Source: Terana coerulea (lineage: Eukaryota > Basidiomycota > Agaricomycetes > Polyporales > Phanerochaetaceae). From it: a stretch of DNA of 64,000 bases. This document shows positions 23,857 to 36,150 of this stretch, piece by piece (position 1 is the stretch's first letter; each line of letters starts with the position of its first letter). The notes beneath the pieces were generated by a model. It did not search any database. It saw nothing but the letters and a program-made list of their open reading frames with translations, and was not told where the DNA came from. The DNA lies in contig JAKOGH010000142.1 of the NCBI GenBank assembly GCA_024811115.1, forward strand, positions 372,001 to 436,000, read 5' to 3'. The translations under genes were made by a program, and so were the position numbers.

Positions 23857-24794
23857 ATGGCGATTCGACAGGCAAGGACAGATGGACGTGCATACGACGA
23901 GTTCCGCCCTGTAAGCATCAAATATGAAGGTCTGGACAGAGTGGACGGCTCAGCGCGATTTGGGTTCGGTGAGTGTTCAGCAAAACGAGTCCCTTTCGCG
24001 GCTAACGGGAACACTAAAAGAAATCCTAAATCTTCCTAGGTCAGACACTCTCACTGGCATCTCTCTCTGGCCCCATAGAAGTTAGGCCCAACCACGAATT
24101 ACCTTCACAAGCGACCTTGGAGATCCACATCCGACCCCTCGCCTCCGTACCCGGTACAGATTCTAGAGCGCTCGCAGCAACTCTCAAAGCTGTCCTCAGC
24201 CCTTCACTGCTACTTTCTCAGCATCCTAGAAGCCTTATACAAATTGTCGGACAAGCACTTTGCGGCACTGAATCTGGAAGTGGGCTCGGCAGCGTCGGTA
24301 GAGGTTTCAGTCCAAGTCTGGTCGCCAGTCTCGTGAACGCATGCAGTGCCACCCTAATCAACGCAAGCTCTGTACCGATGAAGGGTGTCGTATGCGCTGT
24401 AGCAGTCGGACGCCTGCCGTCTAATGATGCTTCATCTGGACCGCACCATATGGTCCTGGATCCATCCGAGACGGAGCTCCCTTCTCTAGTCGGCGGAGGG
24501 TGCTTTGTATTCATGTTTTCAAGTACCCTTGCCTCCTCTTCAGCACCAGCGTCGGATATACCTCAATCCTCCCTGCTTTGGACGAACTACACTGCGACTT
24601 CAGGTTCCATCGATGACGCAGAGCTGACCGAAGCGCAGACTCTGGCCCGGCAAGGCGCAGAGGCGATCTGGAGGCTGTTGAGGGATAGCTTGAGTGGTCA
24701 TGATGGAGCAACGAAAACAAGTAGCAAAAATGAACCTAGGGTCGCGGCCGTAAGAAGTGTACCAGAGCTCGACGATGACGCGATGGAGATATAA
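23857..24794 (+). CDS. RRP46: Exosome core subunit Rrp46 (RNase PH fold)
   Basis: Predicted non-catalytic ring subunit of the RNA exosome. Two exons, 23857-23968 and 24040-24794, join to 288 residues. The RNase-PH N-terminal signature is clear: RPVSIKYEGLDRVDGSARFGFG, then LSLASLSGPIEVRP. Later blocks are SLVASLVNACSATLINASSVPMKG and a GGGCFVFMFSS strand. The length and the absence of an S1 or KH domain fit Rrp46, not Rrp40 or Csl4. Among RNase-PH paralogues Rrp46 fits best, but Rrp43 or Mtr3 cannot be formally excluded by eye. The frame is open 12 codons upstream of the ATG without another ATG. It follows the Band-7 gene by only 213 bases. No frame break. Confidence 0.8.
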
Positions 24795-27700
24795 CTTGGT
24801 GGGTACATATCACGTTTCCCCTTCAGTGTGCTGATACAGGAAGCAGTGTTGTTTGTTTTACATTGCTGCGGTTCAATGCCAATCTCTGTAATATCGCTCG
24901 ACTGCATAGCGAAGCCTGTGCTCGGCGCTCTTCCAGTACGACAATATTATCTCTCGTGCTTCCGTGCGTGAACCCTCCTTCTACTCATGCAATGGCATTC
25001 TCACGCCCTTCGTCCCGATCCCAGGGCTGCCAAAGCGGGCACATCTTGGTGACTCGAAGACGTGTATTACCGCCTGGTGTTGCCTTACTTGGTTCACTGA
25101 AAGGAGCAGTCTGCTTTAATATTCGTGGGAACCGTCAGATGCCGCCCTCTCAGTGGTTAATGAACGGACTTCTGTCTCATTGCATCACGGCGCACGCTTA
25201 GCTCTCACGGCTTCCCGATGAAGAACATGAACCACCACCGCCTTGCGACCCACCATCCGCCCGTTATAATTGCGAGGAGGGCACAGTTCGTACCCCCGAC
25301 TACTCTCATGCTCCTCTCTTGCTGTGCTCTACGATTCTTGCAGTGCCGCCAAGTATCTTTGCCAACATCACTTTGCGCTGGCACTTTGTCTCGTCCCAAA
25401 GGTCGCCGCGTGCAGCCTTCTATTCGTCTTGTGTCACGAAAGCTCGCTTGACTCTTCGTATCTCGGCAATGCTGTTCACTGATCGAGGATTTGGGGCGCA
25501 TACTTCCTACACAGCACTGTTTGACTCGACTTGAGTACTTCGCCTATCGCCAAAGAAAAAAGGCATCTGCGTCTTTAGACGACGATCGATAATTCCCTTA
25601 CGAGTCACTTCGAGCATCGACCGCGCCAGCCGACTTACAGCTCGGTGCAACGACCAAACTGCCCGACGGCGCTTCTGAGCCCGACGTCGACACTGCTCTC
25701 CGCTTTTGGAAGGTGTCGTCAATGCACACTCCGACGGGAAGCTCGCCGCTGCCAGTACTTACATGCGACCACCTCAGCTGTGTGTTGGCTGCACGCGACG
25801 CCGAAAGTTCATCTGAGTACCTTCGTCTACTCTCTATAGCATACTTTCACAGCACTTCTCCATCGCGTTGTCAACTCTTTATTTCCTTTTCAAGTTGTCC
25901 CCACGGCTTCCGCTGCACATTATGCTTGACCTACAACCGCCGATAGCAAGACCGTATTGTTTAGTCGTGCAAGGTAAGCAAAGCATTCCTGACCGATATA
26001 TGTTACTCACTTATTGTGCCTGTGGAGCCTAGTTCGTGTTACTGTAAACTACGGGGTCAGCCCTTCGTCATCTTCGAGACGGAAGTCAAGCAACCAACAG
26101 CTGTGCGGTGGTGGGCGGTATTACACCTAATTTATATGCGTTGAATTGACCTCTGCTGACCAGCGCATCCCTTCGCGTTTCGTCCATCCACTGCGCCTGC
26201 TATTCCAGGATACAAGGGCCCTTGATGCGCGTTGAAATTCTGTCACTCAAGGTGCGCCCTGCCATCCCTCAGTTTTGCAGCATACATAGAGCTCAAACCT
26301 GGTAGAAAACGCCTACGGCTGCGGCACTATCTTGCGACACCATTTAGGTCACGTATGGGTCCATGTATGCGTACTGGGCAGGGCCTTCGAGGGCTCAAGC
26401 ACTGCGCCAACCACAAATTCAAGAGCGCAGAAGAGCGCCCAGGACCCACATCTGCCTCGTTGCATTCCTCGCAGTGCCAAAACAAGACACGCTGGTCCGT
26501 TGAACTGCACTCTAATCGCTGTCCATCCTCCTCGAGGCTTCGGGCGAAGCGCCCTCCACGGCCTCATGGCGGGTTGAGGCGTACTTAACTGCCCGTACGC
26601 ACGCCGCCTCGAGGGCCTATACTCCCTCTCGTCTGTTGAGTGCTGCATCTCTGGACGACTTCCAGTATGCCTCACTTTTCGTTTACTCGTCGTCGACTGC
26701 CATCACACCGCTCATCAGTGAGTTGAAATGACCGATCCATCCGCTCGTATCCCTAGCCCCGCGCTCGTCGGTGGAGTTGATCGTCACAACACGTTCTTCA
26801 GCGGCGCCAAACGCGTTTATGTCCTCGCCGAGCATAGCGACAACAAATCCCGAGCAACGCCTAGGTGAGCTTGTGTTCATAGGAAGATCTGACTGAAACT
26901 CATAAGGATTTGTATCCAGGTTTCGCGATGTGGCGATGCGGTGATGTGGCGCACTGTAACTGTCGAGTTTTCGGCACTCCTCGCACTCACCTTCAGAAAC
27001 CTAGTTCACGAATGACTTTGGTGGCAAGAGCGCATCGTTCTTGAACACCTTCCTAATCCGAAGCGCGTCGGGGAATCGTCCGCCATCTATGATGTCTCGC
27101 CGCCCTCTCCCGCCGCCGCATACCATTTGCGGCACGCCCACCCCAAAGTCTGGCGCATGCGGCAATCTGGCCTTGTCTCGCACCCCCACGGCCCACGTCT
27201 TCCATCTTCAGATTCTCCACGGGCCTCCAACGCCCCGAGCCCTTCTTCCCGTTCGGTGCTGATCGTCGAAGGGCCCTTTTCGAATCAGCAATTCGCCTGG
27301 GGGCCCCCTCAGCGCTCCGTGTCTGCGCCAGGCCATGCAACCATCTGCTCACGCTGCTTCTGGAAGCCCCCCCCCCCCGCCGTGGCGTAACCAGGGCTGG
27401 ACGCTCGACGGCGTGTGCCCTTGTCTGTCTCTGTTCAATGGATCCTCCTGGACGCTCGAGGCGGAGCATCTGCGCGGTGGCCATCGCCGAGGAAAGCCCT
27501 GAGACCTCGGAGGGCATGCACGGATTTCCCAGCGAGAGCCAGCTATCGACCGCAGTTTGGTGCGCGCGCAGGTACGCGACAGCCAGGGGCGCCTGGGTGA
27601 CGTCTGCAGGGCGGGTGGGATGCATGACCGAGGGCACGGAGGTCTATTGCTGGTGCGTCTGTACGTACGCCGGCTGGGCCATCGATGGGCACTGAGTACA

Positions 27701-28329
27701 CTCGCCCGCCGCTGCAGACACCCCCGACTTCTGCTCGGCGATAGCTCTCACAAGCTTCTGCACACGTGTCCGCTGCACGTGGGGCCGCCGTGAGTGACGA
27801 ACCTTGGTGGGTCTGAACAGCTGCCTTCCTGGGCCGTTCACTCCTTTCCCGCGCTTTTTCGCCCGCTGAATGCCATGCCGTCTAGGCGAAGGAACGCGCG
27901 GCGGACTTGGAACCTTGTTCTTGAGTCAATTACTCAGAAATCAAGATGCCGGCAGACGAAATTTCGTTGGGTTTGAACGTCGTCTATCCAATGGGCGAGA
28001 GCAGATAAACTCTCGGTAAACTATATACAAGAAGTATTTACAAATAAACAAGCAAGGGGACGCCGAATAACCAATGAATAACGGTGAGCGAGCAGAGTCT
28101 CTGCGCTAATTGACGAGCCGTCGCCGGCGGGAATATTGATACAGGGCTACAGGGACAAACAGGCCATTCCGTGCCGGCGCCGGGCGATAGAAATACAGTG
28201 GTACAACATTTTCTTTATGAGTAGGATGAGTTCGAGTCTCGTTATGGCCGGATAGACGAGACGCAGGAGACAGCCGACATCTTGGGCACACGATATTCGC
28301 CGAGGCACGCACCGCGACATCGGCTGACT
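24795..28329. other. 3.5 kb gene-poor region
   Basis: Between Rrp46 and the HMG-box gene I find no gene. Open frames reach 194 codons (27053-27637, minus) but lack introns, motifs and codon-level sense. A run of 12 C lies at 27367-27378. No terminal repeats, transposase or reverse transcriptase motifs are visible. The stretch just left of 28330 is the 3' flank of the HMG-box gene. Confidence 0.45.
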
Positions 28330-29851
28330 TCACAGCGCGTACGTGGGAACAGACGCTGGGAACGGTGGCGATAGCCCGCCGTCGAAAGACGCCAGCTGCT
28401 GCCCCGGCCGGCTCGCCTCGTAGCACGCGAAGTCGAGCTTCGAGCCGAGCCCGTACTCCTGGCGCGAGGTGGTCGAGCGAGAGCCCGTCGGTCGGGTATG
28501 GCGAGACGTGTTGGTGCATGAACTCGAACGTGTTGTCGTAGTCGCCTAGCGAGGAGGCGGCGATGCGCGGGACGGGCTGGACGGGCGAGTATGGCCCCTG
28601 CGCTTCGCAGGGCGTGCCCGGCATACTTGACATCGGCGAGGAGCCGTACGAGTCGTAGGGTGTGTTCAAGAAGGACATGTCCAACGGGCTGAACATGTCG
28701 TTGGGCGGCGAGTCTTGCGAGAAGACATCGTAGGCCTCGAACTGGGTCTGAAGAGGTTGTACACTGATGGGATCGCAGGCTTGGGGAAGCATTGGCATCG
28801 GCGATGATGACGTGAAAGAGAATGTGGCAAAGTCCTAATGCGATCATCAGCTCAATCAATGGTGAGTGTTGCACTGTCAGACTCACAAATGAAGGGTTGG
28901 TTTCAAGGAACGGCGAGGATGGGTAAGGAGAGGAAGGTGAGTCACAGACAGGAGCTCCCGGAGGCGTCGTAGTCTGACAGAACGCTGTATGCCGCAGGGG
29001 ACTCGGGGATCGCGCTCGTCGACGGCTCCGGCTGGCTGCTCATCGCGCGAGGCTTCTTGTCAGAGTCCAACGCCACAAGGAATGGGAGATTCGAGTGCTC
29101 GGTATCGGGCACGGGCGCAGAGAAGGATCGCCGGTAGCTCCGCGCGGTGATGGGGGCCTCGAAGCGGGTGACAATCTCGGGAACGTGGTGGCGATCGAAC
29201 TCAGCGATGGCCGCGTCGAGCTCGGCGCCCTTCATGCCCTCGACGAGCAGCTCGGCGATCTTCGCGCAGCGCTTGAGGTCCTTGGGCCCGACCTCGCGCA
29301 CCTTCCGCTTCTCGGCGGCCTTGCCCTTGGTGTGCAGCGGGCGGAACGCGTACTGGGGGAACTTGCGCTTGTGCTCCTCGAGGGCCGCCTTCGCCTTGAG
29401 TGCCAGATCTGGCGCTCCTCGTGCGGGAGGTTCTGCCAGGTGAGTCCGATGATCTTCGAGAGCGTGCTGTGGTTCGTCTCGACGTCGGAGGAGACGTGCT
29501 GGTTCTTGATGAAGGAGGAGCGGAAGAGAATGAACGCGTTAGGGGACGCGGGATGTGGTTCTCAGGCTTCTTCTTCGCGTGTCCGGCGCGACGAGACGGG
29601 GAGGGAGTCTCTGCAGTCGGGGGGAAGAGCATGGACTCGGTGGGTGCCTCCTGCGGCGAGGGTGGGTCGAGGAAGGTGCCTGGCGTGACGGTGGGTGCAA
29701 ACGCGATGCTCTGTCCGTTGACCGACTCCATCGAGTCTGACCTCTTCAGGACTGCGTTGGCGTTCGTGTCAGCCTTGGGCATGGCTGGCGTAGAGGAGGA
29801 CATACCTTGGGCAGCCCCGTGCTTCGAAACTCGCGTGCGTTGGGCAGGCAT
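28330..29851 (-). CDS. HMG-box transcription factor (MATA_HMG type)
   Basis: Predicted nuclear DNA-binding regulator. On the minus strand the ATG is at 29849-29851; an intron at 28835-28886 separates exon 2, which ends with TGA at 28330-28332. A Ser/Pro-rich N terminus leads into one HMG box, starting HIPRPPNAFILFRSSFIKN and continuing through LSKIIGLTWQNLPHEERQ into a basic helix. The next block (REVGPKDLKRCAKIAELLVEG) is one I recall as conserved in basidiomycete HMG regulators of the Prf1/Mat2-like group. The C-terminal half is rich in Ser, Pro and Tyr and may activate transcription. The frame is broken at least twice by missing bases, in the G run 29542-29545 and near 29394-29405; further one-base breaks near 28950 and 28460 are likely. 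Whether it acts in mating, development or metabolism cannot be read from sequence. Confidence 0.75.
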
Positions 29852-32379
29852 GACGGGTGGGATCTGCAGGCAGCTCGAGTGATAGGGGAGGAAGGTAGGG
29901 GTGTCGCAAAAGAGGACATGTGTGCTGATTACATACAACTATATACAGCGTCCAGATTGCTGTGGGAATCTCGCCAACTCCGATGCACGAACCACCAGCC
30001 AGGCCTGCCCAATCACCGTCTCTCCCGCACATCAGCGTGGTCCAGGGCCTCTCGCCATCCCATCAATTCCGCCGTCTCGAGCGAACGTCATAAATTAAGC
30101 AAGCGCAGCCCAGAACAGCGGTACACACAAGGTTCTCGCAATGCCGCCGCGCTCGCTAATCTCGAGGGTGTCCTCATATTACGTTCATTTTCCCTCCCTC
30201 AGCTGAAGGCCTATCGAGAATTCCAGCCATTTTCCCCCGGCCTCAGCTGACGATGGGCGAGCTCCAGTGCACGCCGGTCCTCGCCACACTGCACAGAATT
30301 CGCAGCATGGGACGACCCTCAGCGAGGGCTGCGCCATGCCAGCGCACGGGGCAATCTCGCATCTCGGCCAACGCCGCGCAATACACGCCCAGGCTCCCCA
30401 CAAGGCCTGCCTTGAGGCGTGCTGGCCAAGTCGGCATCACATTCTCATAAGCGGGACTATGACGACCACGCTAGACCGACCCTTTCGTCAAGACTGATGT
30501 TCGACGCGCCCATGTACGTACAGTCGAACGTCGAGCTCGCGCCGCGGTGGCACGTCGACGACAGCTCGGCGCAGAGTGTGGGGAATTTGCCGCCCAGCGC
30601 ATCATTCGGCGATCAGACTGCCCATTGCCCACCCTCGATTCCGATCGATTTGCGGGCAGTGCCCCATTGCAACAGGTCGTCGGGAATATCACAGATAATG
30701 AGCAGCAAGCGGTGCGTGACCTTCGCGGTAGCCTGGCTGGGTGGAGGGAGTGGAAAACAACAGTAGGGAAAGCCTTGTATTTTAGACAAGAGATCTGCAA
30801 TCTAGATTCCGATACCGATACTTCCGTGAGATCTGGTTCCGCTGCGGTAGACTGCGATGCGCTCACTATACCCTTGGTGGCGGTGAAACATACGTGAACT
30901 GCTCACGACAAAGACCTCCCTCTCGCCACGTTCAAGCAAAATAAACCTGCCCGACGAGACCAGTTCAGGAGTAGCGGGCCGTGTACGCGCTCACATGGCC
31001 CCCGCCGAAGCGACGTTGTATTTCTCGGAGGGCTGGTTATCAGCAGATAGCTGCTCTGCGCAAGTAAGCACGTTCTTGCCATACAAGGGCACACCGAGCA
31101 CCAACCTTGGCGCCACGCGTCTGCGCACCGTGATGCGGCTCGGTGCGCTCAATGCGGAAGTGCTTGTCCGTCACTCCATCGTCGGAGTCCGCACGCGGAA
31201 GATCCACACATTGCCGACTCTGCGCGCCCTCCAGAGTTGTCCAGCGTATGATGACCGCCAGTGCTTCTCAAGGTGCATGCAGTCTAACCTTGCAACGAGA
31301 CAATGCAGTCGTGACGCACTGCGCCTGAGGGCGACACGATACCGGCCCACGTTCACCACCACCACCAGTTCATCCACTCCGTGCCGCACCAAACCAAAAT
31401 GGAGTACCCTCCCTCGAAGTGCCACCTCGATGAACTAAGGCGGTGGTAGAACAAGGTTACGCCTGCTCCGCAGCGTATTTGACGTGACCACTTAATCTTA
31501 CAATGGCCTTATTATCGCTTCGCTGCCTTCGCCTTGCCAACGTCGCGGCCAAAATGTCGGTTTAGCGACGCGCCGGTGCAGCGGGGGACAGCGGGTCCGC
31601 AAGTGCACCGCATTTCTGTTTTCTACAGGGCCTCGATGCAGGGCGGCGGCCTCGGCAGCTTCATTTCCGACAAGCCCGAGGGCGGGCCCAGTGTGTGGAT
31701 ATGGCGCATCGCATCAGCGCGTCGGCCCGCGGCTCATCTCTCGGAGGCCCGCCCTATCCACAACAAAATGCACCCTCAAGCCTCAGCAGCAAGCAAAGGT
31801 GACAGCGGAAGGCCACTTAGCGTGCGCCGTATGGCGTGAAACGTCCACGAGCACGGTACCAGCGTGTACGGCATCGCCGCTTGCGCTCGATCAGCCCGCC
31901 CTGAGTTAGCCTGGGAACAGCGCCGCCGCCTCCCGATGGGCGACGCACAGCGGCTGCAGTCTCCTGCCCAAACAGAGGCAAAATAACGGCCTTTTGCATG
32001 CTAGCGTGTGTGCGCAATGCGCCACCAGTGCTGGGCTCTGTGGGTGCCGTAAGGTGAGCTAGGTGGTAAGGAGTTATGGGCACGCATCGCGGGAGTGCCT
32101 AGCACCGCAGTGCCGCCCCGAGGGCTACCGTTGGCACCGAGCAGAAAAGTCGTCCAGCTACGACGGATATGAACCGCTCTAAAAGCCCTGATTGATGGCT
32201 GGAATGTATTCCACCTCGGGGCGCCATGGACACTACGCTGTTGTTGTGGTTGCGGAGGCACAGGTCGACGCGCGAAGCGAACAACTGCAGATAAATTACA
32301 ACAAGACCCTCGCGTAGGTATTCGCTCTAGATCCAACAATGAGCCGTGAATCGAGCCCAAGACCAGGATCAGAGTTCAC
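29852..32379. other. 2.5 kb gene-poor region, HMG-box promoter side
   Basis: Region upstream of the HMG-box gene and downstream of the RidA gene (both minus). Frames of up to 147 codons on plus (30995-31438, 29807-30250) have no recognisable family. It may be a long regulatory region or decayed sequence; nothing specific is supported. Confidence 0.4.
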
Positions 32380-32778
32380 TTACCACGACAGCACCACGCC
32401 GTCCGCCTCAATCTCGACCTTCATCTCGGGCGAGACAAACCGCGCCCCAATAATCATCGTCGCGGCCGGCCGTACGTCGCCCAACGCCTCCTTCAGCGCC
32501 CTGCCGACGTCCTGCGAGTCCTCGTCCGCACTGACGAACATGCGCACACGCGTGATATCTTCCTTCCGGCCACCGACGGCGACGACGGCGCGGATAATTT
32601 CCGCGAAGATCGCGACAGCCTGGCGGTAGGCCGAGGTCGGGTGCAGCAATACACCCGTCCCGGGGTCAATCGAGGTCGTGCCGGAGACGAACACGAAAGG
32701 CCCGCGGCGTACAGCTCGAGAGTAGCCAAATTCAGCCTCGTACGGGTTGGCGGTCTGAAACTTGATGTGTTCTGTCAT
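32380..32778 (-). CDS. RidA (YjgF/YER057c/UK114) family protein
   Basis: Small protein of the RidA superfamily; members hydrolyse reactive enamine/imine intermediates, and some fungal ones act in side-chain chemistry. One uninterrupted exon of 132 residues, close to the usual 120-135. Visible family features: an early YSRAVRRGPFVFVSGTTSIDPGTG strand, YRQAVAIFAEI helix, and the late VRPAATMIIGARFVSPEMKVEIEADGV block. The Arg that binds the substrate carboxylate in classical RidA lies in an R-PAxT context, and R(P)AAT is present here. The ATG at 32776-32778 is the only sensible start. The stop TAA sits inside GTAAGT, so a further exon is conceivable but not needed. Confidence 0.85.
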   Translation of the reverse strand: MTEHIKFQTANPYEAEFGYSRAVRRGPFVFVSGTTSIDPGTGVLLHPTSAYRQAVAIFAEIIRAVVAVGGRKEDITRVRMFVSADEDSQDVGRALKEALGDVRPAATMIIGARFVSPEMKVEIEADGVVLSW

Positions 32779-35700
32779 CTTTTAGACAAGGGGCTAAGGG
32801 CTAGTCTGCGGAAGGATGTCATGGAACTTCACGGTGACAACAAGGTGCGCCGTTTACGCACATTTAGTTGGCAAAGAGTACTAGGCTCCGGTTCGTGGAA
32901 TTGTTGGCTAGTTAAAAACAGCTGTCGGCTATGGTTGGAGCGAGAGGAAAGGCTAGCGTGATGGGAATGCGTGTCGAGGGATACGATGTGCCCTGTGGGA
33001 GTCAGAATCAGTTTTCGCGCTCGCATCGATCGTTCTGACGAGTCATGCCGGTACTAGTAGCACTCATCCTGTTAGCGGCCACGACAAAATCTGTTGCCTT
33101 TACACCCCCTACGTTTAACGTCGTCACATTAGAAAGAATGGGGAAGAGGGGCAAGATTGCTGTTTCAGTAGCAGTGAATGTGAAGGGGTGCGGTTTGACC
33201 TACTTAGTGCACGAGAATTGCGGTTCACTGGGCGCCTAGAAGATTTCGTGCTTACGTCAGTTGAGATGACTGTATCCCCAAGTGAGATCTTCAGCATACC
33301 TTCAGCGCAGAGACATGCATCCCGTGTGTTCCTCGTCGTACCATGAGACATTGCACTTCCTGAAACACAAATTCCACAGCAAAGCCAGTGACGTTTTTAA
33401 CATAGAGCACAAATCAGTTGCACTTGAACGCATCCGTGGAGTCTCCAGAATATAAGTTGAATCCGTGTTCTTGTCGCTGGCGCTACATCCTCCGCCTGTT
33501 GCGTAGTCCGGCGTCGTTTGCGGAGCATCTATCTCGCTATTCCTCTCTGGAACCAAATCATGCTGCTTCGGGACCGGGTGAGCGTCAACGCGCGCTGGCA
33601 CAAGATCGAACTTTATGTTGTCCGAAATATCGCGGCAGATGTGGACGTCGGTGGCAGCAACAGCCGACGTGAGTACTGTGCTTCTTGATGCTGGCACGCC
33701 AGGCTTCTGCACGCCCTCATCGAACCTTGCCTGGCAGAGAGATCCCAGCAGACTGAATTGAGAAGCGTCGTGCAATGCGAATACGCGGACGTGCGAGGAC
33801 ATCCTTGTACTATTCGGGCGCCCGTGGGTGGAGGTGGGTACAAGGTTCTGCGAAGAGCAATTTGTTGCCGTCCGCAACACAGGGCTCCAGAGAAGAAGCC
33901 GTGAAGAAGTTAGATGGAACGATGTAGCCATGGTGTCGAGGGGTAGAAAACTCCAATGTCGCCCAAGAACCTCTGCGGTACGGCATACTCCCATTCCAAA
34001 GGTTCTCGGAATGCCGTTATGTAGATGGCCACAGGTCGGGGAGTACGAGTATGATGCATTGATGTCGCCAACGCATGAAATATAACGCCTCTATCCCCGA
34101 ACGCTGGAGGCGATGCGTCGAATCGCCTGCGAATCGATGGAGCAATGAGTGTCCGCCGCTGGATTTCAGTTCGACGGTGCAGAGCGATAATTCAGGAACC
34201 CGCAAGTTAGCCGTGTGACAGGTATGGCTGCCATTCTCCGCACATAGAACGAGTCGTGTCGGCCAAGTGATCGAAAAGGAGCGTTTCCTGTGGCACCCTT
34301 ATCTTCCCGTTGATGATGGACCAGACGAGCGCTGCGCTGTCCATGTCGGTCACGGCCGTGCAAATTGAATCGTGGCGAAAGCAAGTGGGGATGTACGCTG
34401 ATGCTCAGATTAACCTGATAGAAAGGTGGCTCGTGCGTTTGAACTGAGAAGACTTCAGTGTTCAGCGCAGTCATATTTCTCCTACATCTTGGCCGACGTG
34501 AGCAATTGGCGCTCTCGCCTTGCACAGAGCATGGTGAAGAATGCGAGTGCGTACTGGAGTTGACGGCAGTTTTTTGTCGTCCAGCGAAACATAAATCGGG
34601 GCGTGGATCTTTCGTCCGTTAAATTGAAGAAATATGAGTGCGAAGACCGCCACAGATATAGCGAGGCGGCCAGAGGCGAAAGAGGAAGCTCTGACATTCG
34701 GTGTGAAATGGGTTGGTGTTTGTTCGAGTCAATCCGGCGTCATGCGACGTAAGGCCACCTTGCACCGAGCGAGAAGTAACGGCGCGAGGAAAGCTAGCTA
34801 TATGCGCTTCTTCTGCCATAGGAGTTGAGGGATATCACTTCTCGGACACACAGAGCCAGTCCAGATGCCAAAGGCGACAGGCAGCGACGACCTTTGGGAA
34901 CGGGCTGCAGAGCGGTCGGGTCGGCTTGAAAAGAGGTGAAAGCTTTCCAGCAGTAGCCACGCGTTGTCTCTCTGTGCTGCTCCATAGAGGCTGGCTGAGT
35001 GCGGCTAACAGTGTTTGTGCGAAGGCCGACCCGCCAACGAACGTACGGTAGGAGCTTCACTGGTTGTTGACATCAGATCGTCGACTCGGTGAGGGTGTAA
35101 CAAACCAATCGCCGAGCATCGCCCGTGGCCGCCCGGAGTGACCAACTGTCCGACGTTTTGTAGGCGGATGCTTCAGAACGCTGATCCCATGCGCGAAAGA
35201 ACTTGACTCGTTCCGAGGTATGCAGCGATCCCAGTCCGTCAAACCGTTTGACGGCTGGTAAGAGCTGGTGTAAAGTGTCTCGATCCGTAGGCCGCAAAGC
35301 TGGAGAAACGCTAAAAGCGAGGTAACGTAGAAGTCGGGGAAGAGAGACATCCCCTGGCATCTGCGGTGAGGGAAATAGAGGCCATGTTGATTTAACGTCG
35401 TCCATTCAGAGCCTAGCGCAAGCATCGCTATATAGGCGTGCTGGCGGCCATATGAGTCGAGAAGACTGGGCATATGCGCCTCCACTACCGTGGAAATACG
35501 GAGGTAAGGGGCGGCGGCGGCGGCGGCACTCCAGAGGCCAAGTCTTGGGTGACGGTGGTGGTCGAGGGGCAAGATGGAGTCCCGCTCTTACCAACGACGA
35601 GCCCCTTGTTATACCCTTACCAGAGGCTGGCTGAGAGTGGCTGACAGGCTTCGCGAAAGCCAGCCAGTTGCCGACAAATATACATAAACATGCGCGCCGA

Positions 35701-36150
35701 TCGTTGATGCCGACGCTCCCGATCGGCGGGAGTATAGCAGAGTATAGCAGCCTCGTGGCATGGCGATCACGATCGTTGGGCGAGCACGTGAAACGGTTTG
35801 CGGAAGTAAACCGTCAGGCAGAGCGACTGAAAGTGCCTGGAGAAACTCACCGAATTCGTAGACGTGGCTTTTGAAGCTTGGAGCTTGAGACCTTGAGGGT
35901 GGAATGCTGTAAGAGCGTTCGCATCATGACGTATACGGTGACATACGTCCCTTACCTCTGGTCGACGTCGATAGAAAGCGAGCAGAGTTGTTGCGGCGCG
36001 GTAGGAGGTTGGACGAAAGAATTGTCTTGTATACAGTTTGCAAGCGATAGTAAACACATAAAAGCACAACATGGTACAAAAATACACGGATTCCTGTCAT
36101 AATAATAATATCACCTCGACCAGCAGTGAAGCATGAAAACGACGCAGGTA
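32779..36150. other. 3.4 kb gene-poor region with degenerate duplicated segment
   Basis: No gene recognised. Minus-strand frames of 230 codons (33302-33994) and 171 codons (35057-35572) have no family resemblance or supporting splice structure. Two segments, about 34985-35047 and 35622-35684, share the 14-mer AGAGGCTGGCTGAG and weaker similarity beyond it, like remnants of a duplication or old mobile element. Near 35736-35750 a short AGTATAGC motif is repeated in tandem. Confidence 0.45.

Noticed and set aside
33302..33994. 230-codon minus-strand open frame
   Set aside because: No family, no introns in an intron-rich genome, no promoter, and composition like that of surrounding non-coding DNA. 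The same holds for the 171-codon frame at 35057-35572 and the 194-codon frame at 27053-27637.
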